5,754 bases of DNA, from NCBI GenBank assembly GCA_003554665.1, contig PWGY01000114.1:1-5754 (forward strand), in the 5' to 3' direction. Below are positions 1 to 5,754 of the stretch, one piece after another. The DNA is from Bacteroidales bacterium (GTDB lineage: Bacteria; Bacteroidota; Bacteroidia; Bacteroidales; UBA7960). Position numbers and translations under genes: made by a program. Each line of letters starts with the position of its first letter. The first letter of the stretch is position 1. The notes beneath the pieces were generated by a model that saw nothing but the letters and a program-made list of their open reading frames with translations, had not been told where the DNA came from and did not search any database.

Positions 1-948
1 CGCGTGGAAAATATTCCCGACAGTCTCAGCTACGGAAGCGGCGATGTCATATCTGACTACGGCGGATTTGAGCCCCGCATCGGGTTCAGATACAGCATGC
101 GCGAAAACAGTTCCTGGAAACTGAGCTACAACAGGAATTATCAGTATATCAACCTGATATCCAACACATCGATCATGGCACCCGCAGACATCTGGAAACT
201 TAGCGACCCCCACATTCCCCCATTGAAAAGTGACCAGTTTGCCCTGGGATATTTTCATAATTTTTTTGACAATACCCTGGAAACTTCTTTGGAGGTCTAT
301 TACAAAAACCTCAATGACATCATTGAATACCGAAGCGGTGCCGGAGTAGTCATGAACCCATACCTTGAAACCGATGTGCTCCGGGCCGAAGGATACAGTT
401 TCGGAGCCGAGTTATACATTCGCAAAAACAGCGGCGCCCTCACGGGCTGGACAAGCTATACCTATTCCTCCTCGCAACGCAGGACCCAGCATAGCTACAA
501 GGAGGACCAGATTAACATGAACAGCTGGTTCCCGGCCAATTACGACCGGCCGCATAACCTGGTGTTGAACGCCTCTTATGAAATGACCAGGAGACTGCGG
601 TTTTCAGCCACCTTTTCCTACAGTACCGGACGTCCTGTTACCCTTCCTGAATACATTTTCTGGCATGGAAGTGATATCATGGTCCATTTCTCAGACCGTA
701 ACAAGTATCGCCTTCCCGACTTTCACCGGCTTGACGTTTCCCTGCATATCGGGAAAAACCTAGGGATCAAAGGGCGGGGCGGAAGCTGGACCTTCTCTGT
801 GATGAACCTGTACGGGAGGAAAAACCCTTACTCTGTTTTCTATCAGAGAAATCACGGACAACTCGACCCCGTTGACTCTTTCAATCTTTATCAAGTATAT
901 ATTCTTGGCAGGCCACTGCCAACGATAACATATAATTTTACTTTTTAA
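1..948 (+). CDS. TonB-dependent outer-membrane receptor, C-terminal part (5' truncated by window edge)
   Basis: The reading frame is open from base 1 and stops at TAA 946-948, giving the last 315 codons; the N-terminal signal peptide, carboxypeptidase-regulatory domain, plug and first barrel strands lie outside the window. Such receptors usually have about 750-900 residues, so roughly the last 40% is visible. Family hallmarks are the NRNYQYINLISNT segment (from about 130), the APADIW...P..SDQFALGY block (about 178-250), LEVYYKNLNDIIEY (about 286-330), FPANYDRPHN (about 529-558), the STGRPVTLP turn (about 622-650) and LPDFHRLDVSL (about 712-744). Alternating hydrophobic/polar strands run throughout. 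The protein ends YNFTF, with the terminal aromatic expected for BAM-dependent barrel insertion. Role: TonB-energised import across the outer membrane, substrate unknown. It is followed after 31 bases by a DUF4249 lipoprotein gene, an arrangement I know from Bacteroidota. The in-frame GTG at 4 is internal, not a start. The family call is firm; specificity is not inferable. Confidence 0.95.
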   Translation, partial: RVENIPDSLSYGSGDVISDYGGFEPRIGFRYSMRENSSWKLSYNRNYQYINLISNTSIMAPADIWKLSDPHIPPLKSDQFALGYFHNFFDNTLETSLEVYYKNLNDIIEYRSGAGVVMNPYLETDVLRAEGYSFGAELYIRKNSGALTGWTSYTYSSSQRRTQHSYKEDQINMNSWFPANYDRPHNLVLNASYEMTRRLRFSATFSYSTGRPVTLPEYIFWHGSDIMVHFSDRNKYRLPDFHRLDVSLHIGKNLGIKGRGGSWTFSVMNLYGRKNPYSVFYQRNHGQLDPVDSFNLYQVYILGRPLPTITYNFTF

Positions 949-979
949 TTTCCTGACGACGGAATATAACACACATGGA

Positions 980-2062
980 ATGAGATCATATCTAAACATA
1001 AGATACCTGATACCGGTTCTCCTCCTCACCCTGACTCTGGGGCCAGGATGCCAGGACATTTACGAACCGGATCTCCGTGTTGACCAGGAGCATCTCGTGG
1101 TAGAAGGCCTGATCTCCACAGGTTCAGGGCCGCATACCATCCGGCTGAGTTATACAGGGGTGTTCGGAGAGGGCCGGCACAGAAGGCCTGCCAGGAACGC
1201 CAACTTGACCATTGCTGATTCGGAAGGTACAGTAACCGAACTGTGGGATATCGGCACAGGAGAATACCATACGCCGGTCAGTTTTTCAGCCCGTGTGGGT
1301 GAAAGCTACGTGCTGCATATCGTAACGAGCGAGGGCGAAGAATACCGCTCTTCACCGCAGGAAGTCCCTCCCCCGGTGGGCCTAAGCAAAGTGGAGGCAG
1401 TTACAGGAAGTGACTTCCAGTATTTTGAATCCGGCGTTTCTGGACGCCTTTACCAAAGGGAGTTCGCCGGCAAACACCTGTACATTGAAACCGGCAACCA
1501 TGAGAACGATCCGGCACGCTTCCGCTTCAGAACAAATCTGCTGCTGCAATATACCAGCTCTGTAGATTTGGGTTCCGCACCCCCGCTTCTTGAATACTGC
1601 TGGCAATACAGAGAGATTACCAACCTGGTAAGGCGCGACGTGTCCAGCCCTGAATCCAACAGGATCCGGGCTGCATTTATCCCGCGCCATGCGGAGTATA
1701 TGCAGTTTTATAACTTTCCTGTCCGTCAATATGCAAGCCCAAGGGTGGTGATCATGGAGATCTATTCCCTGAATGAAGAAAGCCACCACTTTTATCAGAA
1801 AAAACACGAGCAGTTGAGCAATGAAGGACACATTTTTGATCCGATTGCCGCCCAGCTGCCAAGCAATATTGAATGCATCAGCAATCCTGAGCTTCAGGCC
1901 ATCGGACTGTTTGAAGCCTCATCCATTACCAGGCAAGGGTTTCGCGTCATCATGAATTACGGTGAAAACCATGCAGAAATCACCACCTGGGAGGAATTGG
2001 AGGATATTCCCAGGCATGGCTGTCTGCAAGAAGTAAAGCCCCCGTTCTGGATCGGTGGGTAG
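980..2062 (+). CDS. DUF4249 family lipoprotein, receptor-associated
   Basis: A 360-residue protein starting at ATG 980. The N-terminus is a lipoprotein signal: basic MRSYLNIR, a hydrophobic stretch to about residue 20, then GPGC with the lipidated Cys at 24. The mature protein begins CQDIYEPDL and continues with LVVEGLISTG...HTIRLSYT (about 39-59), which is the typical DUF4249 opening. Later family marks are LLEYCWQY (about 203-210), NPELQAIGLFEASSI (about 302-316) and the near-terminal KPPFW (353-357). The protein is mostly beta-rich. Cysteines after the lipid site are C207, C299 and C348. DUF4249 has no established biochemical role that I know of. Its regular position beside TonB-dependent receptors, and its lipid anchor, suggest an outer-membrane partner comparable in position (not in sequence) to SusD; that is inference. 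The upstream ATG at 975 opens only two codons, so 980 is the start. No clear Shine-Dalgarno is seen. Confidence 0.9.
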   Translation: MRSYLNIRYLIPVLLLTLTLGPGCQDIYEPDLRVDQEHLVVEGLISTGSGPHTIRLSYTGVFGEGRHRRPARNANLTIADSEGTVTELWDIGTGEYHTPVSFSARVGESYVLHIVTSEGEEYRSSPQEVPPPVGLSKVEAVTGSDFQYFESGVSGRLYQREFAGKHLYIETGNHENDPARFRFRTNLLLQYTSSVDLGSAPPLLEYCWQYREITNLVRRDVSSPESNRIRAAFIPRHAEYMQFYNFPVRQYASPRVVIMEIYSLNEESHHFYQKKHEQLSNEGHIFDPIAAQLPSNIECISNPELQAIGLFEASSITRQGFRVIMNYGENHAEITTWEELEDIPRHGCLQEVKPPFWIGG

Positions 2063-2087
2063 AATCAGAATAACAATCAGCAAACGA

Positions 2088-3836
2088 ATGTCCATGCACC
2101 ATAAATTTTTTCTTGCTTCCTACTTTTGCCTTTGGCTGGCAGCTGTCCCTCTCAGCCTGCACGGACAGGTCGTCCCGGAAAACCCCTCCATGCAGGAAAA
2201 ACTCTATATACACACCGACCGGGACCTGTTGATTGCCGGAGAGCACCTGTTATTCAGTCTCTACCTGTTCAATGGCAATGAGGTTGACAAAAGCAACTAT
2301 GCCTACCTGGTATTGCGCAATGCACATGGGACCGTTGATCATCAGCGTGTGCAACTCGACGATGGCAGGGCACATGGAGGATTTTACCTGGAAGACACCC
2401 TGTCAACCGGGCATTATGAGCTTTTGGGATTCACCAACTGGATGCGCAACCAGGAACCCTCAACCATATTTCGGAAGCATGTGGTTATCGCCAATCGTTT
2501 TGACCAGGACCTGAACCTTCCATATCATGATGGCGCTTCGCCAAAAGCATCCCCTGGCAGACAGTCACAATACCCTGCAGAGATCCAATTGCCCTCTTTC
2601 AACCTGAGTGCCAGCGACAGCATCATCGGACAGCGGACAAAAGGATCGATTCAGATTCAAAATACGAATCCTGAACAGATCCACGGGCAATTTTCCCTTT
2701 CTATCGTACCTGATAAAGCAACTTTCGCGCATAATCAGTCCATTGTTGATTACACCCTGCAAAAATGGGATGGCAGCAACCCGCATACACCTACCGCACA
2801 GCATTTCCCTTATTTCATGGAAACGAGGGGAACAATCATCAGCGGAAAAGTGACCGACTCAAACGGTGAAACAGTCGCAGGGAGCAGGGTGATTTTAAAC
2901 AAACAGGATACACTGGTCAATCTAAAATACACCGATACATCTGAAGATGGGATTTTTCATTTTCTGCTGGGGCCCTATTATGATGATGCCACCCTGTTTT
3001 TTTCCCTGGCCCCGGAAGCAGGTCATGCATACAAGAATATTTACCTGTTTGACAAAACAAAAGTTGAATTCCCGTTTAGTCTTCCTCCTGACCCGTTGAA
3101 CCTAAACCAGGTTGATTATATTTCCAAAAGTCAGGATATCGTAAGCGTACAAAGAGTTTACAACCTTCAGTATCACTCAAAAACAGGTGATCCAGATCGG
3201 GAGATCTTTCCTCCCCTGCTTTACGCTGAAGCCAATTACATATACAATCCGGGTGATTATATCCCCCTGAATGACGTGTATGAAATCGCCAACGAACTGA
3301 TCCCAGCCTGGCGGGTCAGGGGTCGGGGTGAAAATGCCAACCACCTGATGACCGATGATACGCGCAGGCAACCAATGGGCGAAAAACCTGTGTTTTTTGC
3401 GGATGGGATATTAACCGGTAATATCGTTCCCTACCTTGACCTTGCATCTGATGACCTGCTAAGAATAGAAACCCACGACTTTCACTGGCAACACGGAGAC
3501 ATGTATTTCCCAGGAATCATTGGCATTTTCACCAAAGATCCTGCCCTGCATTTTGAACCCTTGGAAGATGACTACATAACCACTGATGTGGACTCCCCGG
3601 CAATTCCGCTGTATTTTGAATCACCGGTTTATGAAGATAACGACCAAAGAGAATCTGCAAAACCCGATGCCAGGCAAGTTCTTTTGTGGGAGCCGGATAT
3701 CACCTTCGGAGCGCATCAGACAATACAGCTGCCTTTCTACACCAGCGATCTCAGCGGGCGATACGTCATTACCCTTCAGGGGATGACAACACAGGGAAAA
3801 CCTGTGTTTGAACAACAATACATTGAAGTACAATAA
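2088..3836 (+). CDS. Secreted MG2-like / TonB-plug-like multidomain protein
   Basis: A 582-residue protein. A GTG at 2055 would add 11 residues and overlap the previous gene by 8 bases; ATG 2088 (or 2094) is preferred because a clean signal peptide follows, with HHK then FFLASYFCLWLAAVPLSLHG and probable cleavage before QVV. Residues about 37-139 form an MG2-like macroglobulin domain: YIHTDRDLLIAGEHLLFSLY, a glycine-rich turn, then GHYELLGFTNWMRN. Residues about 248-294 resemble a carboxypeptidase-regulatory beta-sandwich (ISGKVTDSNGETVAGSRV). Residues about 396-483 resemble a TonB-receptor plug: a VYEIANELIPAWRVRG segment, PVFFADGIL, LLRIETHDF and FPGIIGIFTK. Residues about 528-582 look like the beta-sandwich that closes such proteins (LLWEPDI, PFYTSDLSGRYVITLQGMT). 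No barrel follows the plug-like part. Family members I know are usually nearer 800-900 residues, so middle macroglobulin-type domains may be missing. It is presumably periplasmic or outer-membrane associated, working with the receptor encoded upstream. The exact function is unknown. Confidence 0.85.
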   Translation: MSMHHKFFLASYFCLWLAAVPLSLHGQVVPENPSMQEKLYIHTDRDLLIAGEHLLFSLYLFNGNEVDKSNYAYLVLRNAHGTVDHQRVQLDDGRAHGGFYLEDTLSTGHYELLGFTNWMRNQEPSTIFRKHVVIANRFDQDLNLPYHDGASPKASPGRQSQYPAEIQLPSFNLSASDSIIGQRTKGSIQIQNTNPEQIHGQFSLSIVPDKATFAHNQSIVDYTLQKWDGSNPHTPTAQHFPYFMETRGTIISGKVTDSNGETVAGSRVILNKQDTLVNLKYTDTSEDGIFHFLLGPYYDDATLFFSLAPEAGHAYKNIYLFDKTKVEFPFSLPPDPLNLNQVDYISKSQDIVSVQRVYNLQYHSKTGDPDREIFPPLLYAEANYIYNPGDYIPLNDVYEIANELIPAWRVRGRGENANHLMTDDTRRQPMGEKPVFFADGILTGNIVPYLDLASDDLLRIETHDFHWQHGDMYFPGIIGIFTKDPALHFEPLEDDYITTDVDSPAIPLYFESPVYEDNDQRESAKPDARQVLLWEPDITFGAHQTIQLPFYTSDLSGRYVITLQGMTTQGKPVFEQQYIEVQ

Positions 3837-3848
3837 ACATTGTATCCG

Positions 3849-4562
3849 ATGATCAGACATTTGTTACTGGCCATTGCCCTGACAATCACCTCGTCAGCGT
3901 ATTCCGGGCAACCGGAGACAGACGGAGGAAGGGAGAACCCCATATTCTCTTCAAGACTATCCGGCGAAATCGTAAACCTCAGCATGCCTGCCAGGGGCAG
4001 TCAATATGCATACCAGGACTGGAAATACGGCGAGGTTATGTTGTATTCCGGGGAACTTGTCAGTGATGTAAGCCTCAGGTACAACGGCTTCCGAAACATC
4101 CTTGTTTGGCGGGACCCCGAAACGTTTAACCATATTCGCCTGGACGATAAGCTCATTAAGGGCTTTAGCCTGCCCCTGGAAACAGGAACCATCCACTTCG
4201 AGCGCTTGCGTGTATCTCCCGGCAACCAAAGTATTTTTGCCGAATGTCTCGTGGATGATGAGATCAAACTATTTGCATGGAGAAACATTGAAAAAACCGG
4301 AGAACATATTGAATCGACAGGTACGGGAATGGTTTCAATCCCTGTACTGGAGCCACGGCCTCAATATTATCTGCAAGACAGCCATGGCAATACCACGAGA
4401 ATCCGGCGACTTAATCAGCGATCCTTAATGGGGGCTTTCCCTGAAGAACAACAGGAAAGAGTCAGGGATATAGCAGCGCAGCATAATCTTCGGATAAATG
4501 ATGAAGCAACCATGATCCGGGCCGTAAGCAAAATCAACGCTGGATTGTCTGAGGATATATAA
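3849..4562 (+). CDS. Secreted protein of unknown function
   Basis: A 237-residue protein from ATG 3849, 12 bases after the preceding stop and hence probably co-translated. TTG 3840 is an in-frame alternative adding three residues. A signal peptide is clear: MIRH, a hydrophobic run to about residue 16, then SAYSG with likely cleavage before Q21. There is no lipobox cysteine; the single cysteine in the protein is C133. Residues about 55-145 look like a beta-rich domain (YQDWKYGEVMLYSGELVSDVSLRYNGFRNILVW, broken here only by prediction limits, then FERL and IKLFAWRN). YYL at 173-175 is followed by an arginine-rich strand and a helical C-terminus (about 197-232, EEQQERVRDIAAQHNLRINDEATMI region). 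This strand-then-helix layout resembles uncharacterised periplasmic proteins of Bacteroidota that end in a short helix pair, but I cannot attach a named family. Its place at the end of the receptor cassette suggests a supporting periplasmic role. Confidence 0.8.
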   Translation: MIRHLLLAIALTITSSAYSGQPETDGGRENPIFSSRLSGEIVNLSMPARGSQYAYQDWKYGEVMLYSGELVSDVSLRYNGFRNILVWRDPETFNHIRLDDKLIKGFSLPLETGTIHFERLRVSPGNQSIFAECLVDDEIKLFAWRNIEKTGEHIESTGTGMVSIPVLEPRPQYYLQDSHGNTTRIRRLNQRSLMGAFPEEQQERVRDIAAQHNLRINDEATMIRAVSKINAGLSEDI

Positions 4563-4798
4563 CCCTTTATCCGGAGATCAGTCAGCCAAAGCCGGTTTTC
4601 GCGCACCTTGCCTAACACATCCTGCATGTCCTATCCTTTTCAGGGAGAGCGGAAAGCGTCAACTTAGAGAAGCTTTTCAATGGCCAGCCGAGTTTTCTCT
4701 CTGTCTGTCCTGGCCTCAGCAGAAGTTATATGGTGGAGTACGCCGCGCATTGTATACGCAGTCCTGTGCCCTGACCGGTGAAAAAATAATCCGCCGCA
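4563..4798. other. Convergent intergenic region, no gene or terminator recognised
   Basis: This 236-base stretch separates the end of the + strand cassette from the end of the - strand GNAT gene. I see only weak hairpin potential: GGATA at 4553-4557 can pair with TATCC at 4568-4572 across the stop of the upstream gene, without a U-tract. A run of six A at 4781-4786 would be a T-run in the GNAT transcript just after its stop, but no strong stem precedes it. On the - strand the GNAT frame stays open after its stop to a TAA at 4664-4666, including a 28-codon ATG reading frame at 4664-4750; nothing about it supports a gene. Confidence 0.5.
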
Positions 4799-5329
4799 TC
4801 AACCATTCATCTGCAGCTTCATCAGGTAATCAGTCTGATACTCCCCAGCGGTATGAAAGGTATGCGTGTCAAAAACCTCGAAGCCATATTTACGATAGAA
4901 TCTCACCGCCCTGAAATTTTTTGGCCATACGCCCAGCCATACATAAGTAGCCTTTTTATCACGTGCAATCTCCAGGGCAAGATCCATCAAAGCCTGCCCA
5001 ACTGACTTGCCGTGCCATTCCTTTTTTACATAAACCCGCTCCACCTCAAGAGCAGTCTTGTCCTGTGGCTCAGTTTGTGCCTTTCCGGTATTTACCTTCA
5101 GGTACCCGGCCACCTTCCCATTGATACGGGCCAGGTAAAAATGGGACTCCGGGTGACTCATTTCCTTGCGAATGCGGTCGGGATGAAAACTTTCGTCCAG
5201 GTATTGCAACAGGTTCTCTTCCGAAACGGTATCGCGAAACGTCTCATGGAATGTTTGCCGGCCAACCTCCACCAATGCAGGTACATCCCCAGGTCCGGCG
5301 GGCAATATGTCGATGTCAGCCAACTCCAT
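4799..5329 (-). CDS. GNAT N-acetyltransferase, PaiA-like (spermidine/spermine acetyltransferase type)
   Basis: A 176-residue cytoplasmic protein that transfers an acetyl group from acetyl-CoA to an amine. The ATG at 5329 gives the normal family N-terminus (ELADIDILPAGPGDVPAL). A TTG at 5386 would add 19 hydrophobic residues but lies inside the predicted promoter, so it is rejected. Motifs include ETFRDTVSEENLLQYLDESF (about 29-48), the core strand VAGYLKVN (73-80), LEVERVYV (94-101) leading into the acetyl-CoA pyrophosphate loop WHGKSVGQAL (105-114), and YVWLGVWPKNFRAVRFYRKYGF (about 129-150, split by W135). The end is HTAGEYQTDYLMK (159-171). As I remember Bacillus subtilis PaiA, it shares the TF..TF opening, AGY.KVN, E.ER.Y.K, WLGVW.KN..A..FY.K.GF and the EQTD ending, so the PaiA-like assignment is strong. 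Polyamine specificity is inferred from family. The gene runs against the upstream cassette and probably has its own promoter. Confidence 0.93.
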   Translation of the reverse strand: MELADIDILPAGPGDVPALVEVGRQTFHETFRDTVSEENLLQYLDESFHPDRIRKEMSHPESHFYLARINGKVAGYLKVNTGKAQTEPQDKTALEVERVYVKKEWHGKSVGQALMDLALEIARDKKATYVWLGVWPKNFRAVRFYRKYGFEVFDTHTFHTAGEYQTDYLMKLQMNG

Positions 5330-5356
5330 AGGTAAAGCATTTATTCTGAACACTGA

Positions 5357-5387
5357 TAAAAGTAATGAAATTGAGCAAATATCCAAA
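5357..5387 (-). promoter_or_regulatory. Candidate Bacteroidota-type promoter for the GNAT gene
   Basis: Read on the - strand, TTTG (5387-5384) is followed by exactly 19 bases and then TACTTTTA (5364-5357). The known Bacteroidota housekeeping pattern is TTTG, about 19-20 bases, then TAnnTTTG; here only the last base differs. Transcription would begin around 5348-5353, leaving a leader of roughly 20 bases before the ATG at 5329. That leader has no Shine-Dalgarno sequence, as is usual in the phylum. Confidence 0.6.
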
Positions 5388-5450
5388 AAAAGTGCGAAAG
5401 GAGGCTGGCAAAAAACCGGGATAATTATGGGGTGCTGAGGGTAACAATGC

Positions 5451-5506
5451 TTTTGGCTTTTGGCTTTTGGCTATTGGCTGTTGGCTTTTGGCCATTGGCT
5501 GTTGGC
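5451..5506. repeat. Heptanucleotide tandem repeat, 8 units (consensus TNTTGGC)
   Basis: Eight head-to-tail 7-base units fill 56 bases without gaps: TTTTGGC three times, then TATTGGC, TGTTGGC, TTTTGGC, CATTGGC and TGTTGGC. TTGGC is invariant and variation is confined to the first two positions of each unit. On the other strand the unit reads GCCAANA. The array sits between two - strand genes, upstream of the GNAT promoter and downstream of the ABC-transporter stop. It is bounded by a short A-tract at 5507-5512. The unit length is not a multiple of three and no gene reads through it. Confidence 0.92.
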
Positions 5507-5549
5507 AAAAAAGTTTAACAGGTTGTTTTGACCGTCCGGGGGTCTTCTT

Positions 5550-5582
5550 ACCAATAGCTAACCCAGCAGCTGAAAGCCAAGG
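5550..5582. repeat. Degenerate inverted copies of the heptanucleotide word
   Basis: On the + strand this stretch contains CCAATAGC (5551-5558), GCTAACC, CAGCAGC and AAAGCCAA (5573-5580), which are partial reverse complements of the array at 5451-5506. CCAATAGC is the exact complement of GCTATTGG at 5470-5477, and AAAGCCAA is the exact complement of TTGGCTTT, present in the first units of the array. The central part no longer matches. It looks like a decayed inverted arm; the spacer between the two arms is 43 bases. Confidence 0.55.
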
Positions 5583-5655
5583 GCAGACAGTTCGACGTTT
5601 TGACATGTTGACGGCATTTAAACACTTGCAAGATCAAAGATGGCCGGGGAGAGCT

Positions 5656-5754
5656 TTACACTGGCAGCACCTCCATCTGCTGAACGTACATTTTGGCATA
5701 ACGCCCTTTGGCTTTAATAAGGCTTTCGTGGCTGCCCCTTTCAACGATCCTTCC
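5656..5754 (-). CDS. ABC transporter ATP-binding protein, C-terminal end (partial)
   Basis: The reverse strand is open from the window edge (5754) to TAA at 5658-5656, giving 32 residues. It begins GRIVERGSHESLIKAKGRYA, continues KMYVQQ and ends MEVLPV. This is the stereotyped end of the nucleotide-binding domain that follows the H-loop in ABC exporters: G-x-I-V-E-x-G-S-H-x-x-L, then a glycine and a tyrosine, then a Gln-rich helix. The transmembrane part and the Walker A, signature and Walker B motifs lie outside the window, so the substrate cannot be told; an exporter with fused membrane and ATPase domains is most likely because SHESL...Y..MYVQQ endings are common in that class. The GNAT gene follows 326 bases downstream on the same strand. 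Confidence 0.88.
   Translation of the reverse strand, partial: GRIVERGSHESLIKAKGRYAKMYVQQMEVLPV

Larger units (their letters stand above)
5330..5655. other. Noncoding region between ABC-transporter gene end and GNAT start
   Basis: This 326-base stretch lies between two - strand genes. It contains a promoter candidate near the GNAT gene, a run of eight heptanucleotide units, and a set of degenerate inverted copies of the same word. No convincing terminator for the ABC gene is visible: the best stem, GACC/GGTC at 5530-5544, is only four pairs and has no T-tract. A 96-codon - strand open frame crosses this region (5316-5606), but its middle is a translation of the repeat and it overlaps the GNAT start, so it is not counted as a gene. 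Confidence 0.7.

Noticed and set aside
1382..1831. A 149-codon open frame antisense to the DUF4249 gene.
   Set aside because: It lies entirely within a well-supported gene on the opposite strand and shows no domain or coherent signal; it is a shadow frame.
2055..2087. GTG start for the MG2 protein, overlapping the DUF4249 stop.
   Set aside because: It would place 11 residues before a complete signal peptide; ATG 2088 or 2094 gives a normal n-region.
4553..4600. Possible terminator after the fourth gene.
   Set aside because: Only a five-pair stem with a ten-base loop and no U-tract; not distinguishable from chance.
4664..4750. A 28-codon ATG frame on the - strand, in frame with and 48 bases beyond the GNAT stop, with a charged helix-like C-terminal half.
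   Set aside because: An open run of about 45 codons after a stop is expected by chance at this composition, there is no ribosome-binding or promoter signal, and the GNAT protein is already full length for its family.
5330..5386. TTG start for the GNAT protein adding a hydrophobic N-terminus.
   Set aside because: The extra residues are not part of the family and the codon lies in the predicted promoter.
5451..5506. The tandem units considered as a CRISPR array.
   Set aside because: Units are 7 bases with no unique spacers, so this is a minisatellite, not a CRISPR.
5316..5606. A 96-codon - strand open frame across the noncoding region.
   Set aside because: Its middle is the translated heptanucleotide array, it overlaps the GNAT start and promoter, and it has no recognisable protein features.

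Overview
The window looks like chromosomal DNA of a Bacteroidota member, with mixed G+C near 50% by eye. The evidence is a TonB-dependent receptor of the carboxypeptidase-regulatory type, a DUF4249 lipoprotein and a macroglobulin (MG2)/plug-like secreted protein, all characteristic of that phylum. No start is preceded by a convincing Shine-Dalgarno sequence, and one intergenic region carries a good match to the phylum's -33/-7 promoter pattern. I cannot place it below phylum. No rRNA or tRNA gene, CRISPR array, transposase or phage gene is visible.

Layout. Positions 1-4562 (+ strand) hold four tightly spaced genes, very likely one operon entered in mid-gene: the 3' end of a TonB-dependent outer-membrane receptor (1-948), a DUF4249 lipoprotein (980-2062), an MG2-like plus plug-like secreted protein (2088-3836) and a small secreted protein of unknown function (3849-4562). 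The gaps are 31, 25 and 12 bases. Positions 4563-4798 are a convergent intergenic region with no clear gene or terminator. Positions 4799-5329 (- strand) encode a GNAT acetyltransferase closely resembling the spermidine/spermine acetyltransferase PaiA. Positions 5330-5655 are noncoding and hold a probable promoter for the GNAT gene, a 7-base tandem repeat (8 units) and degenerate copies of the same word in inverted orientation. Positions 5656-5754 (- strand) are the last 32 codons of an ABC-transporter ATPase.

How the genes may work together. The four + strand products are all predicted to leave the cytoplasm: a barrel receptor in the outer membrane, a lipoprotein that may sit on its surface, a modular periplasmic or surface protein whose C-terminal part resembles a TonB-receptor plug, and a small periplasmic protein. 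The simplest reading is an accessory-equipped outer-membrane uptake or assembly unit; its substrate cannot be read from the sequence. The GNAT and ABC genes are on the other strand and appear functionally separate.

The most notable items are the receptor/DUF4249/MG2-plug/small-protein cassette and the heptanucleotide repeat with its inverted, decayed counterpart.
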